DNA of 64,000 nt from Massospora cicadina. Its lineage: Eukaryota; Entomophthoromycota; Entomophthoromycetes; Entomophthorales; Entomophthoraceae. The notes below the pieces were generated by a model. That model was not told the origin of the DNA. It did no database searches and saw only the letters and a list, made by a program, of their open reading frames with translations. Shown in pieces: positions 56,800 through 64,000 of the stretch. Location of the stretch: NCBI GenBank assembly GCA_022478985.1, contig JAKSZP010009602.1, positions 1 through 64,000 of the forward strand, in the 5' to 3' direction. How positions within the stretch are numbered: position 1 is the first letter of the stretch; every line of letters begins with the position of its first letter. The position numbers and the translations under genes are program-made.

Positions 56800-58211
56800 T
56801 GCGAGGGTGGGGCCCCCTGGCCCACCAGCCTCTTCCAGGTCCCCACGGGCTTTCACAGCAGTGCGGGTATTAGCAGCAACGCTATTGGGGTTTTTGTTAA
56901 TTTTTGTGGAAAGAGTCGCATTGGCTTTGGCCTTCGCTTTTTGTTTTCCCGACGTCGGACGAATTTTTTGCGGTGCGGATAGGTTCGGTGCACCATCGAG
57001 TGGGGCGAAAAAAATTTTTTTTTGTTTGGGATAGGTCCCAAGTCGGTTTCAACTGGGGCTTGGGTGCAGCAATTGGGTGAGATCAAATCTCCCATCGGAT
57101 CCTCGGATTGAGTGGCCCGTTCAGCTTGGGCCTCCCCATCTGATTGGGTGATGGATTCCCAAGTTGCTTCCGCCGCAAAGGTCTCCATGTCCTCCTGGCG
57201 TTGTGAGTGTGGGATGGTGGTGGGGACCTTGGCCGCTTCCTTGGCCGCAGTCCTATGGGCCTGCTTGGCCTTCTTCTGCTCCTGCGGGGAGATGGGCTTT
57301 ACCAATAGGTAGCAGCCTTGTGCTCCCCATGGGAAGGCCTCTTTGGTGCTTACGGTTGGTTCGTAGTGCGCCTCTCCGCTGGCCATGGCCGCTGAGGGGT
57401 GCTCTTGGAATGTAATGCCCTCTTTAATGGGGCACGCGTGTGCCTTATGGCCGAACGCGTCACAGTGGGTGCAAATGGGGGGCGCGCTGTCCACGGTTAC
57501 CCGGAATGGGTGGGTGGTGTGCCCTGCGATATCAATAAAGGTGGAGTGCGGGATCTGGGTTAGGTCCTTCGCGATCTCCTCAGATGGGGTCAGAACTGCA
57601 ATGGCTTTGCCGGTGCACAGGTGTGGCATCAGCGTGAAACGTTGCATTTTGAAAGATTGTATTTCGCCATATATGGCGAGACCATCTTTCAGGTGTTGCT
57701 CCAAAATGTCACATTTTACCGTAGTAGGCAAAAAGTCAAACGTGAGGAAAATTTGGTTCGATTTTGTCCATCTGGTGCATTTAGTTTCGACGACCCGTTG
57801 CCCTTCGGGGAGGTCTACCACTACGCGCACCACTGCAGCCTCGTCTGCTGCTATTTTGTTTTTGAAACCTAGGTCCAGTCAACTGTGCGACATGGAGTGA
57901 GGTGCAACGTACACCGCAGTCGGGAAAATTTTGTGTACATCTTCACAAAATTTTTCCCATAGGGCCATTTTTTGGATGTCCAGATACACACGGACTCCGA
58001 ATTCCACCGACGAAAGTGGCTGGGAATGTGGCGTATTGATGTACTGGTTGCATCGTGCTTGCCACGCGAGTATCTCCGGGGAAATTGTGACCACCAGTTT
58101 TTTTAAATTTTTTTCTATTCCGCCGGATTCTCCGGGGCGTTTTCAAACGTTAGAGGCTGCGGGCCTTCCGCCTGCTCCTCTTGCTTTGCTTGCCCAACTG
58201 CTCCCAGACAT
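56800..58211 (-). pseudogene. LINE-IV ORF1, RNA-binding protein with CCHC knuckle (nearly intact)
   Basis: ATG at 58211, as in LINE-II and LINE-III. Frames: 58146-57943, 58094-57879, then 57833-56853 (326 codons). The RRM/DUF4283-like domain spans about residues 50-230 (MALWEKFCEDVHKIFPTA, CTRWTKSNQIFLTFDFLP, LCTGKAIAVLTPSEEI). The CCHC knuckle CTHCDAFGHKAHAC is intact at about 57480-57430, followed by basic KKAKQAHRTAAKEAAK and a Lys/Arg-rich tail. A Trp codon is TGA near 57880 (HS-stop-LDLGF, where LINE-III reads RGWLDLGF), and small indels occur near 58100 and at the end. It probably coats LINE RNA; it is the reference copy for the family here. Confidence 0.87.
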
Positions 58212-58305
58212 GGGCGCAGACTAATCCCCTCTATGAGATTATCAAACTGGATTAAGTCTTGAATTGAATGGGTTGCAAAAGTGTTTGCAACGAGAGAGAG
58301 AAGTT

Positions 58306-58325
58306 TTTAGAATGCCAATTAATTT
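58306..58325. repeat. LINE-IV target-site duplication, right copy
   Basis: Exact 20-bp match to 53006-53025. Confidence 0.92.
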
Positions 58326-58961
58326 TCACATTAAAAATAATGTCAGAATTAGTGCTTAGGTTTCAAATCCCAATTGCACAGGTCAATTTACACTTTAAGC
58401 TACAAGGTACTGTAAGAAGATGTGGGGCCTTGGAATTAAACAGTTAATTTTTTATTTATTGTAAACAGTCATTATTTAACTAAGAATAAAAGCACACTGT
58501 ACTATCAAATACTGATAGTGGCGTGGAGTTTGCAGTTTTTATCCTTGGTCATGGTGGGCATTAAAATTAAATAACCAAGATCTCTCTCACAATGGCAGTC
58601 CCCTCATTATATGCTACTCCAAATGCTTCATTACCATTGGTGAAAATATTTGATACCTTAATAGCACTAAGAAATTCTTTGTCAATAGTGAATAATTGGA
58701 AAATTATGGAAGATAAGGCTTTAACCTTGGGTTAATTTACACAATAATAGAAATTGACCTATGAAAACTAAGGCACTGGCAAATGGACAAATAGAATAAT
58801 TATAAACCTATTTTTGACAAGTTTATGCTGGCATATGGACAAGTATTGAATAATAATAATATGATAGATGATATAAAAACCATACCTGTGAGGCAAGGTA
58901 ATTATTGTATTTGATATTCAAGAATTACATTAGCAGGGATTAAGGATTTAGTCATAAATGG
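58326..58961. other. AT-rich spacer, nothing recognised
   Basis: About 640 bp without open frames or element ends. Confidence 0.5.
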
Positions 58962-58975
58962 TAATTACAAGAAAT

Positions 58976-59278
58976 TGGGGGTGGAAGGCAAGCCTTTAGG
59001 GTGTATGGCTACCAATCTGAAGGTTATGGGTTTGATTACCCACCCTTTGCATATTGATCAGGGTGCCAGCTGAAGGAAGCTATTGGAGTTTAGTAGGTCC
59101 AATAACATGAAAACCTTACCCATGTCGTAACCAGAAAACCTGAGTCCTGATCTGGAGGTGGAAAAACTTTCATTGACAGAGTTGACCCTTCACAGGTTAG
59201 GTTTCATGTCAATACTTTCTTTCTCTATTTTTGCAATGTCCATCCCCTGGTTAACATGCCTTAAATAAATATAATAGT
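58976..59278 (+). mobile_element. SINE-c: full-length tRNA-derived SINE, 303 bp
   Basis: Flanked by the 14-bp duplication TAATTACAAGAAAT (58962-58975 and 59279-59292). Head GGTGGAAGGCAAGCC... with B box GGTTTGATTAC at 59029-59039, body as in SINE-b, tail GTCCATCCCCTGGTTAACATG...TTAAATAAATA. Many differences from SINE-b are C to T or G to A. Confidence 0.9.
59029..59039 (+). promoter_or_regulatory. SINE-c Pol III B box (degenerate)
   Basis: GGTTTGATTAC, the same position as GGTTCAATTCC in SINE-b. Confidence 0.6.
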
Positions 59279-59479
59279 TAATTACAAGAAATAAGAGGCG
59301 CTGAAGTGAGGTAACTGATTGTAAATCAGTACTATAGATTAACACTGAAGCATCTGCAATGTAGGTTAATCAAAGCATCTGTCTACATATTACTTTGATA
59401 AAATGTTCAAGTAAATAAGACCAATTACCATATAGTTGGTCAGATCAGATTGTCTTATACCCACTTGACCAAGCATCAG

Positions 59480-60220
59480 GAAACAAAAAGGAGTGAGGGT
59501 CATCTGGGTTAATGAGAAGACATGGCTGGTTGGCCAGAGCTCTGTTGGCACTTCTTTAGGAATTTAACATTCATGTAAAATGAGGTAGCCCTAGAGGGAT
59601 CTTTAATAATGCAGGCATGAGTGGATGCCTTCTAAACGATCCCAATGTGTCCATTCCAAACGCTCTCCAATTTTTTAGTATGTCCAAGGCCATGTTTATT
59701 GTAATAAAGGACCAATTCCCATATGGTAGAAGTAGGTAAGGTCTGACTTTCTTTGTTACATGTTTTTAAGACCTGCCTTCTTTAGCCCACACATTGAAAT
59801 AGGCTTTGCTTTGCAGCTGGCTTAATGTTTGAGCAAGTTTTGAAAATATCTAGTGGACTTCATGTTTTCTTCATTGACACAAGTGTATAAATTGGAGGTA
59901 GCGCGAGATGCTTCCCAAAAAAGAATTAAAATGGCGAGTGCTCATTGCCTAGTGATAGGAGATATTATATGAAAAAATGGCGGAAGGCAAGAGATGTTTA
60001 CAGCTAGATGGCTTGATAGCAATTACCTTTTGTAGGATGGCAACAATGATACTGTTTACTCATTAAATAGTGCCATATTTCTCAGGGTGATAGATTGTAG
60101 ATAATACCCCCAGTACATTTATAAAATCATTGAGTTTAAAAATAATATAAGATGTAAAGTTAGTACCAATATCTGTTAAAAGAAATTGTGGGAAGCTGTC
60201 ATGGAAAGTGGAGCACAGGA
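59480..60220 (-). pseudogene. Integrase relic of another gypsy element
   Basis: On the minus strand from about 60200: FPQFLLTDIGTNFTSYIIFKLN (second-Asp block, family TDNGTNFTS), LGVLSTIYHPEKYGTI (family: ..YHPQ.NG..ER), FSYNISYH, and further down ELVLYYNKHGLGHTKKLES with W.G.I, the SH3-like integrase tail, near 59720-59650. The Glu of D-D-E is lost, and stops and shifts are frequent. No zinc domain or first Asp was recognised upstream (60220-60540). It is not in the right order to belong to the chromodomain at 60930-61470, which lies 5' of it on the same strand. Confidence 0.6.
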
Positions 60221-60929
60221 GGTTTCAAGTGGGAAGCCAGGTAAAAGGTGCCAAAAGAGGGCAAAATTTCCAAGCAGTAGGAAGCAACATCCAAGGTTAT
60301 CTCCATGTTGTTTCCATATGAATTTTTGGAGCAAAAAGAAGTCCAAACTGAAGAAAACTATCATGGAGAAGAGTCCCTGAGAGTTGAGGGAGTTTGGTTA
60401 GGTACTATGGCGGAAATTGATAAAATATGATGTGGCAGACCTGGAAGAATAGGTCACAGCATGGGTTCCATTTACACACACAGCAGGAGAGTCTGACCAG
60501 AACTTGAAATGGAGTCCAGCCATCACGGTAGGGTTTAACCAAGGTTAATAATAAATGTCCTTAAAAGTAAGGGGAAACTTAAGCAAAATATCTCAAAACT
60601 TTATTTAAAATTGTCTTAGTATCTGAGAAAAGCAAGGGAATTTCTCAGCTTAGGCGTCACTATAAGGGGAAGTTTTGAAATGGTTTCAAAACTCTGATGA
60701 AACCTGATTTGTGACAAAAAGTTTTCTTTTTTTACAAAATTAAAATTTTCTGAATGTGGCCAAATTCTGTTACTTCATATCAGTTTCTTCTAGATTTTTG
60801 AGCCTATTTTTACCGGATTTCCTAACATTAAAGTATTCAAGCCTCAGGCCTGACTGACAAAGCTAGAACCCATTTGCAATCAAGACCTTAGAGAGGTCAT
60901 TGTTGTCCCTCAAGGGTTCTGGCTTTGAT
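60221..60929. other. Unassigned stretch, probable LTR-element remains
   Basis: No coding text recognised. On the minus strand a TGTTAGGAAATCC at 60827 could be an LTR start behind the chromodomain gene, but no partner LTR was found in the window. Confidence 0.3.
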
Positions 60930-61470
60930 TCAGAGGTATCTTATATTTGGCTCTGGATGGGCGGTCTGCCCCATGTAAAATGTCACTAACTGTGGCATCA
61001 CTTTCCACCCTTGGATGAGATTCCACACTGCCAGAGGTGACATTGGCAAGGTAAAGTTCTTGTGGGGGGTTGGCAGCTTCATGGAGGCCAGAGAGGTTTG
61101 AGTGTCAGGGCTTAAAGCGTTATAAAATCTTGAATGGAAGTTGCAGGTTAGGTCCTGAGCATTTATGCAGTCTCTAAGGGATACCCAGCTGATCTCAGTT
61201 TTGTCATAGCCTTTCCAGGACACCAAATACTGAAGGCAAGATTGGGATAGGTGGGAGGCAAGAATGGCATCAATCTCATATTGTAGTTCATCTACTATCA
61301 CTGGATCATGGTGGGACGGCATTAAACCCTCAAAGGTGTTCAGGAAGAAAACATGAAGGGTGCTTAACGCTGTTGGAGGGGGTAGATCAACTTGATAAGC
61401 TGATGGGCTCTTTGGAATTTTACCAGATTATGATATTTCTGATGTGTTCCAATACCAGTGAATTAATTGA
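60930..61470 (-). pseudogene. Integrase C-terminus with chromodomain (chromovirus relic)
   Basis: On the minus strand: KSPSAYQVDLPPPTALSTLHVFFLNTF (the integrase tail; family ..AY.L.LP....IHPVFHVS.L), then in the 130-codon frame 61322-60930 a chromodomain: YEIDAILASHLS, LQYLVSWKGYDKTEISW (aromatic Trp-Lys-Gly-Tyr core) and NAQDLTCNFHSRFYNA. Chromodomains on gypsy integrases direct insertion to marked heterochromatin. The frame ends at 60930. Upstream on the minus strand (to the right, 61470-61890) no integrase core is readable, so only the 3' end of the gene is left. It identifies a chromovirus lineage distinct from Gypsy-2. Confidence 0.75.
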
Positions 61471-61890
61471 AATCATCCCCAATATATTCTATTAGTATTG
61501 ATAATTTTAGGCTTCTGAGGAAGGAGCTCCAAGTTATATTTATTGTTTACTTTGATGATTAAGTCTTCCTTTATTTGTTTGGAATGATCCCCAATAGTTT
61601 ACTAGCTCCAGGGTAGGATCGCCTAGCCTGGGAAATCAAATTGAAAGAAGTTCTGACTAATGGCATACTGAAGCTGCAGGCTGATAAATAAAAAGCTATT
61701 AACCCTGTCAGCAAATGCCAACAATTCTAATATTAGGGCACTAGAGTACCACAATATTATACATATATTCAATTATTTCCCTAAAATAGCTTGTTCCTGG
61801 TATACTAGTTTTACTATTAATTGTTTTTAGTTACTGTAGGACAGAAGTGCCTAACTACTAAGTGAACAACTGTCAAGTGTTAACTGGACT
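61471..61890. other. Unassigned AT-rich stretch
   Basis: May contain the unseen 5' LTR of Gypsy-5, which ends at about 61988. The LTR start could not be fixed (candidates TGTCAGCAAATGCC at about 61708, or TGTTGGCTC at about 61892). Confidence 0.35.
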
Positions 61891-61990
61891 CTTGTTGGCT
61901 CAGATTTTATTCCTTTTCATCATACACGGAACTTTTATTAAGTTAAGTGTAGACTCTCATGAACCAGTACAAAGAACACTCTTCAACAAG

Positions 61991-62009
61991 TGGTTCTCAC
62001 TACAAGGGG
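61991..62009 (+). other. Gypsy-5 primer-binding site
   Basis: TGGTTCTCACTACAAGGGG, close to the Gypsy-3 and TRIM-1 sites. Confidence 0.7.
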
Positions 62010-62138
62010 TTCTGAACTGACATTGTTTATAAGTTATAGAGTCAAGATAATGAGAGTCAACCGTTGAGAAAAAAGGGAGTGGAAAAGTTGATGTTGAAGC
62101 ATGCGGAACTCCCAAAGTTGCAGACTTATAATACATGG

Positions 62139-63165
62139 TGTCAGAAAATGGACTATGGGCTTTGCTAGTTGGCAGGCTAACCAGTATGAAGACTGGTCAG
62201 CCCTTACCAATTTGCCTTAGGCGTCAGGGCTAGAAGCGCTGGCTAACCCCTTATCATGTCACCCATGCCATTTGGGGATCCCCTAGCCTAAACTCCAACC
62301 AACGAAATAAATAACAAACTTATAGCAAAAGGTAGAATAGGCAAAGGGAGATATTTATTGAAAGGGAAGCGCCAGGTATCTATAATAATAAAAAAGGGCT
62401 ACTGTGCCCACCGCTGACCTATCAGCTCTTCCGCTGGTTCTTCCAGCCAACCACTTCTCTTCTTCTACATTATTCTCTTCCCTGGCATCGACCCTCTCAC
62501 TCCATCATTCCCAATGTCCAAATTAGTTTTGGCTCATCCTCAGCCTTAAGTCGCCAGTTAGCTATATAAAATAATTATTATAAGAAACATCAAATTTGTT
62601 TTTGACCTTCAAGTTGATAATAATGCACCAGAAACAACTTTGGTCGCTTGCTTGACTCAGAATATCTTGGCATCTCACTGACATCTATTCTCATCTTATC
62701 TCAAATATTTGATTATAATAAATGAGGCACCAGAAACAACCTCAGCCACCTTGAACTCATAATTGTTGGATCCACTGACATTGGGTAATAAGTACAGGCA
62801 GCGAATTTATTGATGATGAATAAAGCAAATACATCAGCTTTCCACTGGAAATTCCCACAATGGTCCATGAGTGGCAGTTGGCGTTGAACACTGACTCTGC
62901 TGACTGATACTGATTGGATCATCCTCAGCTATTAGTCGCCAGTGATCCTTATACTAATTCAGGGCCACTGACTGGCCCCACTTGAACCTAATACCAAACT
63001 TGGCGGAATACTAATTTTGGCTCAGCCCAAAATTGGGGATCAACTAACAAGCAATCATATCAAATCATACGAAATTCAGTCAATAAGCCATTCCGCTGGG
63101 ATTGGCCATTTCATCCCAAACAACGATTAATCATTGGAGAATTCCATCTGGTTAAAATTCTGACA
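62139..63165. repeat. Solo LTR, 1027 bp, related to the TRIM-1 LTR
   Basis: Starts TGTCAGAAAATGG, ends AAAATTCTGACA, and is flanked by a perfect 5-bp duplication CATGG (62134-62138 and 63166-63170). Blocks such as AACCAGTATGAAGACTGG, and a GGCAAA.GGAGAT.TTTATT stretch, are shared with the TRIM-1 LTRs, so it is a related family. A solo LTR is what LTR-LTR recombination leaves behind. Strand not assigned here; by analogy with TRIM-1 the minus strand is likely. Confidence 0.9.
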
Positions 63166-63170
63166 CATGG

Positions 63171-64000
63171 GAATGGAACCTTCTGTGAAGGTGTTTGAGT
63201 CTATCCACTATCTAATAAAGCAGCATAAAGATGTAAAGAAGAAGTCATGAAGCTGCACTTGTTAGTCAGAAACATGAAGACTTACAAACAAGCTTAAGTT
63301 AAGGGAATCTGGACTAAGTTATTGGGACTCAAAGTTACAGCTTTAGATTCCATATCTCAAAAGCATAGAGAAGGATTAACAGACCAACTTGCCAAGCTAG
63401 AGGGTATTATAATGAAGCAGGGCTAAGACATGATTAAGCACAAGATCAAGCTATGCTGTTAGTAAAAACCATGGACAATAATAATGACCAAATTTTCCAG
63501 CTGACCAAGGAACTGGAGGAACTACAGCGGAAGTACTTAAAATTGAAGGCATGGAAGTCTGACCGCAAGAAGTGGGTAAAAACCATCACAACATGCTATT
63601 AATGCTAGAAGGGGACACTGGCCATGGTCACGAGGATCCTGAATGTAGATCCGTTTTTCTCAAGAAAAGTTCCTCATCTGGGGATGACAGTTACACTGAA
63701 TCTAGTTGATGCACTCTACAAAATTCGAAGAAAACCCAGAATCTTACCCTGTACAGCGCTCTTCCTCTTCCATGAAAACCACTGGATGGTGGTAAAAAAT
63801 GGCAGCAATCCACCTGAGACATTGGAATAACAGATGACTCTGAAACTGCTGGAGTTTTAAAGAAACAATATCACACTTTTCTTCAAGTTGTTTGAGATGG
63901 CCATTGTGGGGTGCGGGGATCACCAGAAGGCGGTTATCATAGTAACCTGCTTTGACTCAGTGAGCCAAGAATATCATTCTGCCATGTCTAGCCACCAGCA
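63171..64000 (+). pseudogene. Gypsy-5 gag-like region (broken, runs off the window)
   Basis: Follows the primer-binding site once the solo LTR is removed. At about 63465-63590 the text NNDQIFQLTKELEELQRKY, then LKLKAWKSDRKKWVKTI, has clear heptad spacing of Leu/Ile and many charges, so a coiled coil is likely. A 68-codon frame (63624-63830) follows: RKVPHLGMTVTLNLVDALY and FHENHWMVVKNG. Similar Glu/Lys-rich remnants occur in the Gypsy-3 gag region. No CCHC knuckle or protease is seen before the window ends. Assigned by position and composition only. Confidence 0.45.

Larger units (their letters stand above)
53026..58305 (-). mobile_element. LINE-IV: full-length LINE, best preserved copy
   Basis: 5280 bp with a perfect 20-bp duplication TTTAGAATGCCAATTAATTT at 53006-53025 and 58306-58325. 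It holds the two longest frames of the window (710 and 416 codons). Flanks differ from those of LINE-III, so the two are separate insertions and not a segmental duplication. Confidence 0.95.
61989..64000 (+). mobile_element. Gypsy-5: 5' part of an LTR element running off the window
   Basis: An LTR end (TTCAACA at 61988) is followed two bases later by a primer-binding site, then gag-like sequence to the window end. It is split by a solo LTR at 62139-63165. The family is not clear, as no pol sequence is inside the window. Confidence 0.6.

Noticed and set aside
41333..58305. LINE-III and LINE-IV as a segmental duplication
   Set aside because: They are almost identical, but their flanks differ and each has its own exact duplication (17 and 20 bp). 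They are two retrotransposition events.
1..64000. Host protein-coding genes, CRISPR arrays, bacterial operons, rRNA
   Set aside because: No spliced or intact host gene could be recognised. All longer frames belong to mobile elements, and no rRNA or CRISPR-type repeats are present.

Overview
The window is a eukaryotic, transposon-saturated stretch, most consistent with a filamentous fungus. The grounds are Ty3/gypsy elements (one relic with a chromodomain), LINEs with a zinc-knuckle ORF1 and an endonuclease-RT ORF2, fungal-style Helitron ends, and an intron-less tRNA-Ala. The phylum cannot be fixed from sequence alone. I find no host protein-coding gene. The only supported host gene is tRNA-Ala(CGC) at 40531-40603, minus strand. 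Almost every long reading frame is a piece of a decayed mobile element. The LINEs look GC-richer than the AT-rich DNA between elements.

Layout, left to right. (1) 1-7561: gypsy relic 'Gypsy-4' on the minus strand, its LTR split by LINE-I (1532-6901, plus). (2) 7860-13126: LINE-II, plus. (3) 13831-13997: SINE fragment, cut by Gypsy-1. (4) 13998-38835: Gypsy-1, a nested stack. It holds Gypsy-3 (16191-26757), which itself carries a miniature LTR element (TRIM-1, 21103-23409), and Gypsy-2 (30207-37865), whose 5' LTR carries Helitron-1 (30574-31640). (5) 39727-41041: Helitron-2, the tRNA gene and a Helitron-3 fragment. (6) 41333-46607: LINE-III, minus. (7) 47004-51971: two copies of an ORF1-only element (O1-a minus, O1-b plus) with a complete SINE (49642-49942) between them. 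(8) 53026-58305: LINE-IV, minus, the best preserved LINE. (9) 58976-59278: second complete SINE. (10) 59480-61470: integrase and chromodomain relics on the minus strand. (11) 61988-64000: start of Gypsy-5, interrupted by a solo LTR (62139-63165).

How the parts relate. The LINEs are bounded by 13-20 bp target-site duplications, as expected for target-primed reverse transcription. The SINEs and O1 elements end in a 3' tail closely matching the LINE tails, so the LINEs are the likely source of enzyme for both. The LTR elements share a similar primer-binding site. No element looks fully functional: frames are broken by stops and frameshifts, many of them explained by CpG to TpG/CpA change. Boundaries below come from reading paired repeats by eye; those with matching duplications are firm, and those described as approximate are not.
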